Below, in pieces: positions 50,247 to 60,889 of a stretch of DNA of 64,000 bases (position 1 is its first letter; each line of letters starts with the position of its first letter). Under the pieces are notes generated by a model. It saw only the letters and a program-made list of their open reading frames with translations, was not told the origin of the DNA and searched no databases. This DNA is from Xylanibacter muris (GTDB lineage: Bacteria; Bacteroidota; Bacteroidia; Bacteroidales; Bacteroidaceae): NCBI RefSeq assembly GCF_013166605.1, contig NZ_JABKKF010000001.1, positions 372,001 to 436,000 of the forward strand, given 5' to 3'. A program made the translations under genes and the position numbers.

Positions 50247-53066
50247 ATGAAATTAAGAAAACTTTGTTTATTTGCTCTTTTGTTATTGACGGTTGTCAGT
50301 GCAGGAGCACAGATGATGCCACCGGTGCCTGTTGACACTGCCGTGACAATTGGTAAGCTTGATAACGGGCTGACATACTACATCCGTTATAACAACTGGC
50401 CGGAGAATAGGGCTGACTTCTATATCGCACAGCGTGTGGGCTCTATCCAGGAGAACGACGACCAGCGCGGTCTCGCACACTTCCTCGAGCACATGTGCTT
50501 CAACGGAACGGATCATTTCAAGGGCAATGACCTTATACGCTATTGCGAGTCTATCGGTGTCAAGTTCGGAGCAGACCTTAACGCGTATACAGGTATCGAC
50601 CAGACCGTATATAATATAAGTAATGTGCCCACGCAGCGTCAGTCCGCCCTCGACTCGTGTCTTCTGATCCTTTACGATTGGGCCAACGGACTTACCCTCG
50701 ACCCTGCGGAGATAGACAAGGAGCGTGGCGTTATCCATGAGGAATGGCGTTTGCGCACCAGTCCGATTATGCGTATGTTTGAGCGTAATCTTCCAAAACT
50801 GTATCCGGGCAGCAAGTATGGCGAGCGCATGCCTATCGGAAAGATGGAGATCATCGATAACTTCAAGCCGCAGGTGCTCCGCGATTACTATGAGAAATGG
50901 TACCGTCCGGACAATCAGGCCATCATCGTGGTGGGCGATGTGGATGTGAAGCATGTAGAGGCAGAGATAAAAAGGCTGTTCGCCGGTATAGAGCTGCCCC
51001 AGAACCCTGCTGTGGTAGAGGCTGAGCCTGTCCTTGACAATGCAGAGCCCATTATCGTGGTCGACAAGGATAAGGAAATGCGTGTGAACATACTTGAGAT
51101 GATGATCAAGCATGAGGCGTTCCCCGACTCAATGAAGACAGACGCCGGATATATTCTCACCAAGTATGCGGTAGGCACGGCGATGGCTATGCTTAACGAC
51201 CGTCTGGCGGAATATGCGCAGAATCCGGAAAGCCCGTTTGTGAATGCAAGTGTTTCCGACGGCACATATCTGTTCTCGAAAACCATGGATGCGCTCGACC
51301 TTAGCGCAGTTCCCAAGGACGGTCAGACCGAAGCCGCGCTTGCCGCTGTATATCGTGAGGTGAAGCGTGCCGCTGATTTCGGATTTACTCCCACAGAGTA
51401 TGCCCGTGCTAAGGAGAACACGATGAGCTCTCTCGACAAGATGTACAGCAACAAGGATAAGCGTTATTCATCACAGTATTGCGATGAGTATAAGGAGCAC
51501 TATCTGGCAAATGAGCCTATACCTTCAGTGGATGATTACTATTCGCTGATGAAGCAGCTCGTGCCGATGATTCCTATTGAGATGATAAACGGCCTGATGA
51601 AAGAGCTTGTTCCTGCAAACGACAGCAATATTGTGATTTATAATTTCAATATAGAGAAAGAAGGCGCTGTATATCCTACGGAGGCATCGCTTCTGAAAGC
51701 TTTACAGGATGTGCGTGCGGAGAAACTTGAGGCTTATGTGGACAATGTGAAGAACGAACCGCTTATTACGGAACTGCCCAAGGCCGGAAAGATTAATAAA
51801 GAGACAGAAGACAAGGTGCTTGGCTTTAAGACCCTCACTCTTTCAAACGGTGCGAAGGTCATACTGAAGCATACCGACTATAAGAAAGATCAGGTCGTTT
51901 TGGTAGGTGAGGGTTTTGGCGGCTCATCACTGCTTGGCGACAAGGATTTTACAAACATAAAACTGTTCAATGATGTTGTCGAGTCGAGCGGTTTGGGTAA
52001 TTTCTCAAATACGGAATTGCAGAAGGCGCTTGCAGGAAAGATTGCCGGTGCGTCGCTTTCTCTCGCTTCCACAAGAGTGAACATCAGCGGACAGTCTACT
52101 CCGAAGGATGTGGAGACTATGCTCCAGCTTGTCTATCTGTATTTCACATCCATAAACAAGGACCAGAAGTCGTTTGACAACCTTATGAATACATACGAGC
52201 TGCAGCTTAAGAACAAGGCGATGTCGCCTGACGCGGCTTTCAGCGATTCGCTCAATGTGACGCGTTACTGCCGTAACCCGCGTTTCACATCCGTCACCAC
52301 AGACGACCTGAAGAACGTAAGCTACGACCGTATTCTGGAAATAGCAAGGCAGATGACCTCAAATGCGGCTGCATTCACATTTACCATTGTAGGAAACTAC
52401 GATGAGGCAACAATACGTCCGCTGCTCGAACAGTATATCGGTTCGCTGCCTTCACAGAAGAAGGTTGTGAAGGGCAAGAACGTATTCACATACGCGAAAG
52501 GAAATGTGGTGAACAGTTTCAAACGCAAGATGGAGACTCCGAAAGCCACAAGTATCATGATATGGTCAAGTCAGAAGATGAAGTACACTCTTGAAAACAC
52601 CATCAGAGCCGACATGGCCGGTGAGGTGCTCAACATGGTTTATCTGAAGAAAATCCGCGAAGAGGCGAGTGCTGCCTACAGTTGCGGTTCACAGGCAGGC
52701 ATGAACAAGAATGATTTCATCACGGATGCGCAGATATTGGCTTACTGTCCGATGAAACCCGAGAAAGGCGATACCGCACTTATGATTATGCGTGAGGAGG
52801 TGAAGAACATAGCCGCCGACTGCGATAAGGAAATGTTTGGCAAGGTGAAGGAATACATGCTTAAGAACTATGACGACCAGATAAAGACCAACGGATATTG
52901 GGTTAATGTCATAGGCGAATATGTGAACTATGGCATAGACCTTCATACCGACTTTAAGAAGACAGTGGAGGCCCAGACACCGCAGACTGTCTCCTCCTTC
53001 GTCAAAGAGCTTCTGAAAGCCGGCAACCATATCGAGGTGACAATGATGCCTGAAACTGAAAAGTAA
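50247..53066 (+). CDS. Secreted two-domain M16 zinc peptidase
   Basis: The 939-residue protein starts at the ATG at 50247 (a GTG directly precedes it) with signal peptide KLCLFALLLLTVVSAGAQ. The inverted zinc motif HFLEH lies in RGLAHFLEHMCFNGTDHFKGN near residue 73, with the third ligand in DKERGVIHEEWRLR near 150. A second, inactive-looking M16 half follows (about 500-930; NYDEATIRPLLEQYIGSLPSQ, VYLKKIREEASAAYSCG). These pitrilysin/PqqL-like enzymes degrade peptides in the periplasm. Its long leader holds the 22-base palindrome array. Confidence 0.93.
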   Translation: MKLRKLCLFALLLLTVVSAGAQMMPPVPVDTAVTIGKLDNGLTYYIRYNNWPENRADFYIAQRVGSIQENDDQRGLAHFLEHMCFNGTDHFKGNDLIRYCESIGVKFGADLNAYTGIDQTVYNISNVPTQRQSALDSCLLILYDWANGLTLDPAEIDKERGVIHEEWRLRTSPIMRMFERNLPKLYPGSKYGERMPIGKMEIIDNFKPQVLRDYYEKWYRPDNQAIIVVGDVDVKHVEAEIKRLFAGIELPQNPAVVEAEPVLDNAEPIIVVDKDKEMRVNILEMMIKHEAFPDSMKTDAGYILTKYAVGTAMAMLNDRLAEYAQNPESPFVNASVSDGTYLFSKTMDALDLSAVPKDGQTEAALAAVYREVKRAADFGFTPTEYARAKENTMSSLDKMYSNKDKRYSSQYCDEYKEHYLANEPIPSVDDYYSLMKQLVPMIPIEMINGLMKELVPANDSNIVIYNFNIEKEGAVYPTEASLLKALQDVRAEKLEAYVDNVKNEPLITELPKAGKINKETEDKVLGFKTLTLSNGAKVILKHTDYKKDQVVLVGEGFGGSSLLGDKDFTNIKLFNDVVESSGLGNFSNTELQKALAGKIAGASLSLASTRVNISGQSTPKDVETMLQLVYLYFTSINKDQKSFDNLMNTYELQLKNKAMSPDAAFSDSLNVTRYCRNPRFTSVTTDDLKNVSYDRILEIARQMTSNAAAFTFTIVGNYDEATIRPLLEQYIGSLPSQKKVVKGKNVFTYAKGNVVNSFKRKMETPKATSIMIWSSQKMKYTLENTIRADMAGEVLNMVYLKKIREEASAAYSCGSQAGMNKNDFITDAQILAYCPMKPEKGDTALMIMREEVKNIAADCDKEMFGKVKEYMLKNYDDQIKTNGYWVNVIGEYVNYGIDLHTDFKKTVEAQTPQTVSSFVKELLKAGNHIEVTMMPETEK

Positions 53067-53091
53067 AGGGATTTTCCCGTTTTCAATAGAA

Positions 53092-53140
53092 GAAAAGGAG
53101 TTGGGAAGCCGGACGGAAGGACTTCTCGGCTCCTTTTCTC
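53092..53140 (+). terminator. Rho-independent terminator after the M16 peptidase gene
   Basis: GAAAAGGAGTTGGGAAG (53092-53108) pairs with CTTCTCGGCTCCTTTTC (53122-53138), 14 Watson-Crick pairs plus wobbles, and a TTTTCTC tract on the 3' side. Confidence 0.75.
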
Positions 53141-53333
53141 ATATTATGTGTTTCCAAACGGTTCTACACAACCATTTGAAGAATATATATTTGACGGGTT
53201 ATTAGAGAAGTTGCGGCAAATGATTTGCCGACCGTGCGGTTTCCAATGGCTTGCAGTGGTATGCTGTCGGATGAAATCAAACAATAATACGGATATCCAT
53301 CACATAGTTTATAATGATTTAATATTTTGTTTT

Positions 53334-55175
53334 ATGAAAAAAACTCTACTTGCGTTTATCGGACTTTGGCTTGCGGCGGTAGTGCAGGCCCAGGAACTTA
53401 GGGCCTTATTCCTTGCGGAAAACTCATATTCTGCATATTACACCCAGAATTTCGACAGCGAGGCGGAATTCTCGGATTGGAGCATCGTAAGTACCAACAG
53501 TTCTGCCACGTGGGGGCTGGCACCGGGGCTTGGAAGGATCACGTTCAACACCGTAGACCCCTCAAACAAGATGTCGTTGGTGCTTGACTACTCTAAAGAG
53601 AACCAGTACGAGACAGCCACATCACCGGCATTGGAGATAAAGCCGGATACAAGGCTGGAATACTATAATTATTTTTCTCCCAATTTCCTTATATGGGGTG
53701 CATATAAGCTGTATGCCACGGATGTGGCTACCGGTGAGAAGACCGAGTTGCTTAACCAGTTCCTGTGGGCGCAGAACGAGGGATATGATGAGGAGAAATG
53801 GAAGAAATTCGATTTCGACCTCAGTAATCTGGCCGGTAAGAAAGTCAGGTTCTCGTTTGTCTATGAAGGTTCGGACGGAGAGTCGGAACTGATAGATGCC
53901 TTCCGGTTGGTTACGGTTGATAAGTCTGAGAATGCCAAGATAACTATATTCCAGGGTGAGACCGTGAATTTCGTGGATGATTCCGAGGGTAATGTCAGTT
54001 CCTGGAATTGGGAATTTGAAGGCGGATATCCCGCGACTTCAAGCGAGCGGAATCCGTCTGTGAAATATGACAGGCCCGGCGTTTATAGCGTGAAGCTTAC
54101 CGTGGGCGACGGAAAGTCTACGTCTGTCGCCGTGCGTGAGGGCTATGTGACCGTATATGCGCAAAAGCCTACTGCGGTTATCGGAATGCCTGCCGACGCT
54201 TATCTTTCACCGTTTGTGGCATTGTTCGTGCCTACGAACACACCGGTTATGTTTACCGACAAGTCCACGGGTTCGCCCACAGAGTGGTTCTGGCAGTTCG
54301 TTGGCGGAACACCGTCTGAAAGCACTGTGCAGAATCCTACCGTTGAATGGAAGGAAAAAGGGCTTTACAGCTTTGCGCTTACCACAATTAATGAGGCTGG
54401 TTCCGCCAACGATATCTATCAGTATGGCCTTCAGGCCGGCGGGGCGCAATACGTATGGAACATCGCTCCTGAGGAGAACCAGGAGCTTGCGGAGATAAAA
54501 TTGGGATGGTACGGCAACTATGCCGGTTCCAACTGGCTTGGGATGCAGGCGTTTGCCGAGTATTACAAGGAACCTCTTGCGGCTGCCACGATAGACAGTC
54601 TTGATATCTATTTCTTCTCGGGAAAAACGGTTTCTCCCGATGCGGATATTACTGTAAGTATATGCAAGACCGACGGGGATGACGGTGCGCCGGGTACGGT
54701 GCTCGGTTCGAAAACAATAAAGGCAGGAGATATAAAGGTGGACCAGCAGACTTTCGTGCCGACAAGGGTTGTTCTTGACAGGACTGTGGATATAACCGGA
54801 GATTTCTTCATCGTTGTTGAGGGCATTCCGAATAATACGGATGAGAGCACATACGAGACAGACGACATTTCCATCGCCCTCGTGCACCGTGAGGCCGGAA
54901 GTGTATGTACAACATGGCACTTGTTGGAGAATCAGGACGATCAGGGTAATCCCACCGGTGGAAGCACATGGTATAAGAATGTGGATGAGGCCGTGTCGCT
55001 TTGCATAACTCCTGTCATCACTTACGACAAGATTGACACATCCATGGACGCTCCCCGTAATGATGGCGTCACAGGACGCAATGATGCTATATATACATTG
55101 CAGGGCCTGAAAGTGGCAGGCGCTCCGGCTCCGGGCATATACATCCGTGGCGGAAAGAAGTTTGTGGTGAGATAA
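53334..55175 (+). CDS. Secreted PKD-domain protein with jelly-roll N-terminus
   Basis: The 613-residue protein starts at the ATG at 53334 with signal peptide KKTLLAFIGLWLAAVVQAQ; upstream in-frame codons lack coding character. Domain order: a choice-of-anchor-J/MAM-like beta-sandwich (about 30-195; YYTQNFDSEAEFSDWSI), two PKD domains (about 205-290 and 300-390; SSWNWEFEGGYPATSSERNPSV and TEWFWQFVGGTPSESTVQNPTV), a further beta domain, and a short tail YTLQGLKVAGAPAPGIYI-RGGKK typical of Prevotella secreted proteins. Probably an adhesin or the non-catalytic part of a secreted hydrolase; no catalytic domain is recognised. Confidence 0.85.
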   Translation: MKKTLLAFIGLWLAAVVQAQELRALFLAENSYSAYYTQNFDSEAEFSDWSIVSTNSSATWGLAPGLGRITFNTVDPSNKMSLVLDYSKENQYETATSPALEIKPDTRLEYYNYFSPNFLIWGAYKLYATDVATGEKTELLNQFLWAQNEGYDEEKWKKFDFDLSNLAGKKVRFSFVYEGSDGESELIDAFRLVTVDKSENAKITIFQGETVNFVDDSEGNVSSWNWEFEGGYPATSSERNPSVKYDRPGVYSVKLTVGDGKSTSVAVREGYVTVYAQKPTAVIGMPADAYLSPFVALFVPTNTPVMFTDKSTGSPTEWFWQFVGGTPSESTVQNPTVEWKEKGLYSFALTTINEAGSANDIYQYGLQAGGAQYVWNIAPEENQELAEIKLGWYGNYAGSNWLGMQAFAEYYKEPLAAATIDSLDIYFFSGKTVSPDADITVSICKTDGDDGAPGTVLGSKTIKAGDIKVDQQTFVPTRVVLDRTVDITGDFFIVVEGIPNNTDESTYETDDISIALVHREAGSVCTTWHLLENQDDQGNPTGGSTWYKNVDEAVSLCITPVITYDKIDTSMDAPRNDGVTGRNDAIYTLQGLKVAGAPAPGIYIRGGKKFVVR

Positions 55176-55190
55176 GTTTGCCGTAACCTC

Positions 55191-55297
55191 ACAACGGCGG
55201 AAACACAGGCATTTACTGCTTCCGCCATTGTGGTATATGGCTTTATGATAGGGAAGTGCCGGTTGTAAATGAAATGTGGCTCATTTGCAACCGGCAC
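55191..55297. terminator. Two consecutive hairpins between the PKD-protein gene and metK
   Basis: First: ACAACGGCGGAA (55191-55202) with TTCCGCCATTGT (55220-55231), one mismatch. Second: GTGCCGGTTG-AAATGA (55256-55272) with TCATTT-CAACCGGCAC (55281-55297), one mismatch. No T run follows either. Confidence 0.55.
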
Positions 55298-55369
55298 TGT
55301 AATTTGCAGAAGCAGAGACAGGTATTAAATATTTTCGGTAGAACTTTTCGCTTAATGGGATTTTTACAT

Positions 55370-55377
55370 TATCTTTG
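55370..55377 (+). promoter_or_regulatory. -7 element for metK
   Basis: TATCTTTG matches the consensus exactly, 40 bases before the metK ATG. The -33 region is only partly conserved (TTTTCG near 55345). The leader is too short for a SAM riboswitch. Confidence 0.6.
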
Positions 55378-55417
55378 CAGACCAAAAAATAATTTGATTA
55401 ATTAAATATTCACAGTT

Positions 55418-56674
55418 ATGTCATACCTTTTTTCCTCAGAATCAGTATCTGAAGGACATCCCGACAAAGTGGCGGACCAGATTTCAGACGCCATCTTAGA
55501 CCAGTTCCTGGCCTATGACGAAAAGGCAAGAGTGGCATGCGAGACATTCGTTACCACAGGCCAGGTAGTGATAATGGGCGAAGTGCACAGCGAACAGTAT
55601 ATCGATTTGCAGACAATAGCCCGCAGGACAATAAAACGTATAGGATATACCAAGGCGGAATATCAGTTTGACGGAAATTCATGCGGTATTCTCAGCGCCA
55701 TACATGAGCAGAGCGACGATATCAACAGAGGTGTGGATAACGGAACGGACGACGACCAGGGGGCCGGCGACCAGGGTATGATGTTCGGCTATGCCACCAA
55801 TGAGACGGAAAACTATATGCCGGTGTCGCTTGACCTGGCTCATCAGATAATGATCGTTCTGGCTGAAATACGTAAGGAAGGAAAGGTCATGACCTATCTG
55901 CGGCCGGATTCCAAGAGCCAGGTGACCGTTCAGTATAGCGACAACGGAGTTCCCGAGCGGATAGATACCATTGTGGTGTCGACACAGCACGATGAGTTTG
56001 ATACCGATGAGGCCATGCAGGCGAAAATAAGGGAAGATGTGATAAATATACTCATGCCAAAGGTCAGGGAGCGCATACATTCAAAGGCTGTGCTTGACTT
56101 GTTTGGCGATGATATAAAATATTATGTGAATCCTACCGGCAAATTCGTGATAGGAGGTCCTCATGGAGATACGGGACTTACCGGACGTAAGATTATTGTG
56201 GATACGTATGGAGGCAAGGGCGCTCACGGAGGCGGGGCGTTCAGCGGCAAGGATTCTTCCAAGGTTGACCGTTCTGCCGCATACGCGGCCCGCCATATAG
56301 CAAAGAACATGGTTGCCGCCGGAGTGGCGGACGAAATGCTTGTCCAGATAAGCTATGCCATCGGTGTGGCAAGACCAATGAATATTTATGTGAACACTTA
56401 TGGCAGGGGCAAGGTGAATATGACCGACGGTGAGATTGCGGATAAGATAGGAGAGATGTTTGATCTTCGTCCGAAGGCAATCGAGCGTGACCTCAAGCTT
56501 CGTCAGCCTATATATACGGAAACAGCCGCTTATGGCCACATGGGCCGTCAGCCGGAAACAGTGAAAAAGACATTCACAAGCCATTATCATGAGACAAAGA
56601 TAATGGAAGTGGAGCTTTTCACATGGGAAAAATTAGACCGTGTTGATGATATAAGGCAGGCGTTTGGTATATAA
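55418..56674 (+). CDS. metK: S-adenosylmethionine synthetase
   Basis: The 418-residue enzyme makes SAM from methionine and ATP. Signatures: [27 protein letters not shown] at the N-terminus, [16 protein letters not shown] near 115, and the P-loop-like [22 protein letters not shown] near 275. Bacteroidota versions are slightly longer than the E. coli enzyme (384), with insertions, as here. The stop TAA shares its last A with the ATG of the next gene, indicating coupling. Confidence 0.97.
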   Translation: MSYLFSSESVSEGHPDKVADQISDAILDQFLAYDEKARVACETFVTTGQVVIMGEVHSEQYIDLQTIARRTIKRIGYTKAEYQFDGNSCGILSAIHEQSDDINRGVDNGTDDDQGAGDQGMMFGYATNETENYMPVSLDLAHQIMIVLAEIRKEGKVMTYLRPDSKSQVTVQYSDNGVPERIDTIVVSTQHDEFDTDEAMQAKIREDVINILMPKVRERIHSKAVLDLFGDDIKYYVNPTGKFVIGGPHGDTGLTGRKIIVDTYGGKGAHGGGAFSGKDSSKVDRSAAYAARHIAKNMVAAGVADEMLVQISYAIGVARPMNIYVNTYGRGKVNMTDGEIADKIGEMFDLRPKAIERDLKLRQPIYTETAAYGHMGRQPETVKKTFTSHYHETKIMEVELFTWEKLDRVDDIRQAFGI

Positions 56675-57699
56675 TGGACATTACATTGCGGCAGGACACA
56701 GCTGTCATGGAGCAGGTAACGGTTCCGGAACAGGCGGCACCGGTGGCTTCAAAGCCGCGGCATCCTTATGAGGTGTTGCGCATGTTGCCGCGGGATGCCA
56801 CTCCTGCGCAGCAGGACTCGGCCATTCAGGCTGTGTTCAAGCCCAAAGAGATAAGATACAGCTCTCGGCCAGACACTCTTCATCTTCCGGGACATAAGCC
56901 CGGTAAGAGCATAAAGGATGTAAGGCTTCCGTTGTATTATAAGGAGACATTCTTTTCGGAAAGCCCTATGCTGCATCCGGAAGTGAAGAGTGACAGATCC
57001 GGTGTGGCGGGAGATCCTGTGCCATATACAATGCGTACTGATAATTTTTTCAATATCATACTTATTGTATGTTTCATTCTGGCGTCGGTGTCTATCGGCC
57101 ATTCACGGAATTTCATAATAAGGCAGTTTAAAAGTTTTGTGTATTATCCGGCTAAAGAGCGGGTGTTTTCTACGGAAACTTCAAACGAAGTGCATTTCCA
57201 GGTTTTATTGCTTTTGCAAACCTGTCTGCAAGTTGCTGTCATACAGTATTTCCTCACTCTCAGATATATCGGCGTGACGTTTGTCCTGTCATCGGATTAC
57301 CAGCTTATTGGTGTGTATCTGGTGTGTGTGGCGGCCTATTTCCTGTTGAAATGGCTTTTGTATTCATTTGTGAACATTGTCTTCTTCAATAGTAAGATAA
57401 ATTTACAGTGGGTGAAGGCGTGGCTGTTTCTCACAGCCTTTGAGGGTATTCTGTTGTTCCCTATAGTCCTGTTACAGATATATTTCGACTTGGATGTTCA
57501 GTATACTATGATATATTTCATAATTGTGCTGATATTCGTTAAATTATTGACATTTTATAAGAGCTGTATCATCTTTTTGAGGCAAAAGGTTCTTTTTCTG
57601 CAGATAATTTTGTACTTTTGTGCCCTTGAAATGGTGCCATTAGCCTTGTTATTTGGCTTTATGGTGGCAATAGGTAATTATTTAAATGTAAATTTTTAG
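56674..57699 (+). CDS. DUF4271 multi-pass membrane protein
   Basis: The 341-residue protein has a soluble N-terminal part of about 120 residues rich in Pro and charged residues, followed by about seven membrane segments (FFNIILIVCFILASVSIG, LLQTCLQVAVIQYFLTL, QLIGVYLVCVAAYFLLKWLLY, WLFLTAFEGILLFPIVLL, YTMIYFIIVLIFVKLLTF, VLFLQIILYFCALEM). The C-terminal pattern is that of DUF4271, which in Bacteroidota precedes the hemD-like gene. Function unknown. It starts on the last base of metK. Confidence 0.87.
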   Translation: MDITLRQDTAVMEQVTVPEQAAPVASKPRHPYEVLRMLPRDATPAQQDSAIQAVFKPKEIRYSSRPDTLHLPGHKPGKSIKDVRLPLYYKETFFSESPMLHPEVKSDRSGVAGDPVPYTMRTDNFFNIILIVCFILASVSIGHSRNFIIRQFKSFVYYPAKERVFSTETSNEVHFQVLLLLQTCLQVAVIQYFLTLRYIGVTFVLSSDYQLIGVYLVCVAAYFLLKWLLYSFVNIVFFNSKINLQWVKAWLFLTAFEGILLFPIVLLQIYFDLDVQYTMIYFIIVLIFVKLLTFYKSCIIFLRQKVLFLQIILYFCALEMVPLALLFGFMVAIGNYLNVNF

Positions 57700-57706
57700 A
57701 ACACCG

Positions 57707-58450
57707 ATGATAAAGAAGATTTTAGTATCTCAGCCAAGGCCGACAAGTGAGAAATCTCCTTATTTTGATATCGCAGAGAGATTTGGGGTCGAACTTGTTT
57801 TCCGTCCATTCATAAAGGTGGAAGGTATCAGTTCCAAGGAATTCCGTCAGCAGAAGATAAGTATTCCTGATTATACTGCTATCGTATTTACCTCACGTCA
57901 TGCTATTGACAACTTCTTTATGTTGGCAAAAGAGCTTCGTGTCGCCATTCCTGAGGATTTGAAATATTTTTGTGTTACTGAGACAATCGCACTTTATATA
58001 CAGAAATATGTTCAATACCGCAAACGCAAGGTGTTCTTCGGAAACACGGGAAAAATAGACGACCTGTTGCCTTTGATGGTAAAACATAAGGGTGAGAGAT
58101 ATCTGGTGCCTATGAGTGATGTCCATAATGACAGTGTATGTAATCTGCTCGATTCAAAGAAGCTTAATCATGACGAGTGTGTGATGTATCGTACAGTCAG
58201 CAATGACTTCACGGCGGAGGAGGTGGAGAATTTCGATTATGACATGCTTGTGTTCTTCAGTCCTTCCGGTGTTGATTCCCTTATAAAGAATTTCCCGGAT
58301 TTCAATCAGGAAAACGTGGCGATAGCCACATTCGGCCCTGCCACGGCAAAGGCGGTGAAAGACGCCGGATTGCGTCTTGACCTTGAGGCTCCGTCTCCGA
58401 AATATCCTTCCATGACAAGCGCATTGCAGCATTATCTCCTGCAGTTCTAG
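57707..58450 (+). CDS. hemD: Uroporphyrinogen-III synthase-like protein
   Basis: The 247-residue two-lobed protein shows the HemD pattern: KKILVSQPRPTSEKSPYFDIAERFGVEL, DYTAIVFTSRHAIDNFF, MLVFFSPSGVDSLIKNFPDF and VAIATFGPATAKAVKDAGLRL. The family closes hydroxymethylbilane to uroporphyrinogen III. In Bacteroidota without complete haem synthesis a hemD-like gene is still kept at this place, so the biochemical role here is likely but not certain. Confidence 0.85.
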   Translation: MIKKILVSQPRPTSEKSPYFDIAERFGVELVFRPFIKVEGISSKEFRQQKISIPDYTAIVFTSRHAIDNFFMLAKELRVAIPEDLKYFCVTETIALYIQKYVQYRKRKVFFGNTGKIDDLLPLMVKHKGERYLVPMSDVHNDSVCNLLDSKKLNHDECVMYRTVSNDFTAEEVENFDYDMLVFFSPSGVDSLIKNFPDFNQENVAIATFGPATAKAVKDAGLRLDLEAPSPKYPSMTSALQHYLLQF

Positions 58451-58471
58451 GAGTAATATCAATATTATATA

Positions 58472-58912
58472 ATGTCAGAGCCATCGAACCGGACATTCTG
58501 TAAGAAAGAGCGTATTGTCAGCCGCAAGTTGATAGAGACTCTTTTTCAGGGTGGGTGCAGCCGCTCAAAGGTTGCTTTCCCGCTCCGTATTGTATATATG
58601 GAAAAGGAGCGTAAGGAAGGCGACGAGCCTGTACAGGTGTTGGTAAGTGTTTCAAAAAGGCATTTTAAGAAGGCTGTCGACCGTAATCGCGTAAAGAGGC
58701 AGGTAAGGGAAGCTTACCGCCGGAATAAATATGCGCTTGTAGATACCGTGAAGAGGATCGAGGGCTTGTCTTTGCCGGTTGTTTTTATATGGCTCTCGGA
58801 CAGTATTGTCGACAGCAGGCTGATTAACGACAGAATGGAAGTCCTGTTGCGAGGTGTATCGGAAAAACTTGCGGCAAGGCATTGCCGTATTGCAGAAACA
58901 GATAACGGGTGA
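58472..58912 (+). CDS. rnpA: Ribonuclease P protein component
   Basis: The 146-residue basic protein assists the RNase P RNA in tRNA 5' processing. The RNR signature is [18 protein letters not shown] near residue 67; the start [20 protein letters not shown] is typical. Unlike in most bacteria rnpA is not beside rpmH and dnaA but between hemD and yidD, as is normal in Bacteroidota. Confidence 0.95.
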   Translation: MSEPSNRTFCKKERIVSRKLIETLFQGGCSRSKVAFPLRIVYMEKERKEGDEPVQVLVSVSKRHFKKAVDRNRVKRQVREAYRRNKYALVDTVKRIEGLSLPVVFIWLSDSIVDSRLINDRMEVLLRGVSEKLAARHCRIAETDNG

Positions 58913-58916
58913 TATT

Positions 58917-59159
58917 ATGAAATCATTTATCAGAATTGTATCCGGTTTCTTTGTGTGGCTGCTTTGTCTCCCGATTTTATTCTATCAGAAATATATATCA
59001 CCGTTGACTCCTCCTGCGTGCCGTTTTACTCCCACATGTTCCGAATATGCCAGACAGGCAATAAGAAAGCACGGGCCTGTGAAAGGGCTGGTGCTGGCTA
59101 TAAGAAGAATACTGCGCTGTCATCCTTGGGGAGGAAGCGGATATGATCCCGTACCATGA
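58917..59159 (+). CDS. yidD: Membrane protein insertion efficiency factor YidD
   Basis: The 80-residue protein starts at the ATG at 58917, four bases after the rnpA stop. The family core is [27 protein letters not shown], followed by [24 protein letters not shown]. It helps the YidC/Sec system insert inner membrane proteins. An N-terminal amphipathic/hydrophobic helix ([18 protein letters not shown]) anchors it. Confidence 0.95.
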   Translation: MKSFIRIVSGFFVWLLCLPILFYQKYISPLTPPACRFTPTCSEYARQAIRKHGPVKGLVLAIRRILRCHPWGGSGYDPVP

Positions 59160-59283
59160 GAGGTCCATGACTGTTTCCCGGTATGTCAGGAACCGTTTCT
59201 GGATATGGCTCTGATTTCAACTTATAAGTAAAAGAGATAAGAATCCTGTTTGTAAAGATAATAATTAAAACATTTATATCATC

Positions 59284-60585
59284 ATGATAAAGAATTTTGT
59301 TGAGGAACTCAAATGGCGTGGAATGCTGGCGCAAATAATGCCTGGCACGGAAGAATTGCTGCAAAAAGAGATGGTTACGGCATATCTTGGAACAGACCCT
59401 ACGGCAGACTCGTTGCATATAGGGCATTTATGTGGAATTATGATGTTGCGCCATTTGCAGCGTTGCGGGCATAAGCCTATAATTCTTGTCGGTGGGGCAA
59501 CAGGTATGATTGGCGACCCGTCAGGAAAGAGTCAGGAGCGTAATCTGCTTGATGACAAGACTCTGTATCACAATCAGGAGTGCATAAAGAGTCAGGTGGC
59601 AAAATTTCTTGACTTTGACGGAACAGAGCCTAATAAGGCGGAGATGGTGAATAACTATGACTGGATGAAAGACTTTACATTCCTTGATTTTGCCCGTGAG
59701 GTAGGAAAGCATATCACTGTGAACTATATGATGGCCAAGGAAAGTGTTCAGCAGCGCCTTAACGGTACGGCACGTGACGGACTTTCATTCACAGAATTTA
59801 CATACCAGTTGTTGCAGGGATACGATTTCCTGTATCTTTATAAGAACAAGAACTGCAAACTGCAGCTTGGAGGTAACGACCAATGGGGAAATATGACTAC
59901 CGGTACGGAGCTTATCCGCCGTACACTGGGTAATGACGTTGAGACATACGCTCTCACTTGTCCGCTTATAACAAAGGCCGATGGCAAAAAGTTCGGAAAG
60001 ACAGAGAGCGGAAATATATGGCTTGACCGTAACCGTACAACTCCTTACAAGTTCTATCAGTTCTGGCTCAATGTGAGTGATGATGACGCGGAGCGTTATA
60101 TAAAGATTTTCACAAGCCTCGACAAGGAGACCATCGACGCGCTTGTGGAAGAGCATAAGGCTGACCCGGGCCGCCGTATACTTCAAAAGCGTCTGGCAGA
60201 AGAGGTGACGGTGATGGTGCATTCGCGTGAAGACCTCGATGCGGCCATAGAGGCCAGCAATATTCTTTTTGGAAAGTCAACCAAGGAGAGTCTTTTGAAA
60301 CTTGACGAGCAGACATTGCTTGATATATTCGAGGGAGTGCCGCAGTTCGAGGTGGCCAAGGAACAGCTCGGACAGCCGGCTGTGGAGATATTTACCCAGG
60401 CGGCTTCGGTATTTTCAAGTAAAGGCGAGATGCGTAAGCTTGTTCAGGGTGGCGGTGTGTCGCTTAATAAGGAGAAACTCACGGCTTTCGACCGTATTGT
60501 CACACCGGACGACCTGATAGACGGAAAATACCTGCTTGTTCAGCGTGGCAAGAAGAATTATTATCTGATAATCGTAAAGGGGTAG
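59284..60585 (+). CDS. tyrS: Tyrosyl-tRNA synthetase
   Basis: The 433-residue class I synthetase charges tRNA-Tyr. HIGH-like motif [14 protein letters not shown] near residue 40, Tyr-binding [31 protein letters not shown] near 180, KMSKS-like motif in [17 protein letters not shown] near 235, and a C-terminal S4 RNA-binding domain (about 360-430). Last gene of the DUF4271-hemD-rnpA-yidD-tyrS run. Confidence 0.97.
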   Translation: MIKNFVEELKWRGMLAQIMPGTEELLQKEMVTAYLGTDPTADSLHIGHLCGIMMLRHLQRCGHKPIILVGGATGMIGDPSGKSQERNLLDDKTLYHNQECIKSQVAKFLDFDGTEPNKAEMVNNYDWMKDFTFLDFAREVGKHITVNYMMAKESVQQRLNGTARDGLSFTEFTYQLLQGYDFLYLYKNKNCKLQLGGNDQWGNMTTGTELIRRTLGNDVETYALTCPLITKADGKKFGKTESGNIWLDRNRTTPYKFYQFWLNVSDDDAERYIKIFTSLDKETIDALVEEHKADPGRRILQKRLAEEVTVMVHSREDLDAAIEASNILFGKSTKESLLKLDEQTLLDIFEGVPQFEVAKEQLGQPAVEIFTQAASVFSSKGEMRKLVQGGGVSLNKEKLTAFDRIVTPDDLIDGKYLLVQRGKKNYYLIIVKG

Positions 60586-60689
60586 GGCTTCGGCAGGGGA
60601 ATTGGTGAGATCCGGGCGGAATAGATGTTCATGTTGATTGCTTCAATAAACCCTGCGTTGATTCAGAAAATAAAAAAACGGGTGAAAAA

Positions 60690-60721
60690 TTTGGTAATGG
60701 CATAAAAAAGCACTAACTTTG
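60690..60721 (+). promoter_or_regulatory. Promoter for tRNA-Gln
   Basis: TTTG (60690-60693) and TAACTTTG (60714-60721) separated by exactly 20 bases; the clearest promoter in the window, with a start expected near 60728, 12 bases before the mature tRNA. Confidence 0.85.
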
Positions 60722-60739
60722 CACCCGATTTACAGGTAT

Positions 60740-60810
60740 TGGACCATGGTGTAATGGTAACACTACAGGTTTTGGTTCTGTCATTATGGGTTCGAGTCCC
60801 GTTGGTCCAA
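60740..60810 (+). tRNA. tRNA-Gln (anticodon UUG)
   Basis: The 71-base cloverleaf is complete: acceptor TGGACCA/TGGTCCA, D arm around TAATGGTAA, anticodon stem ACAGG/TCTGT with loop TTTTGGT giving anticodon TTG, T loop TTCGAGT with stem GGG/CCC, discriminator A. CCA is not encoded. Confidence 0.95.
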
Positions 60811-60816
60811 CATGAA

Positions 60817-60855
60817 AATACTGCACGGCGTTTAAAAGTTGTGCAGTATTTTTTT
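60817..60855 (+). terminator. Rho-independent terminator after tRNA-Gln
   Basis: AATACTGCAC (60817-60826) pairs perfectly with GTGCAGTATT (60841-60850) and runs into a T tract. It also lies at the 3' end of the convergent regulator gene and may serve both. Confidence 0.85.
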
Positions 60856-60889
60856 AGGAAGCCTTTTCAATTTCCCGTTCGATCCATTC

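Noticed and set aside
55298..55417. SAM riboswitch before metK
   Set aside because: The leader between the -7 element and ATG is only about 40 bases, and no riboswitch fold was recognised.
60740..60810. tRNA-Gln as attachment site of an integrated element
   Set aside because: No direct repeat of the tRNA 3' end and no integrase are seen in the neighbourhood; a regulator gene follows convergently.
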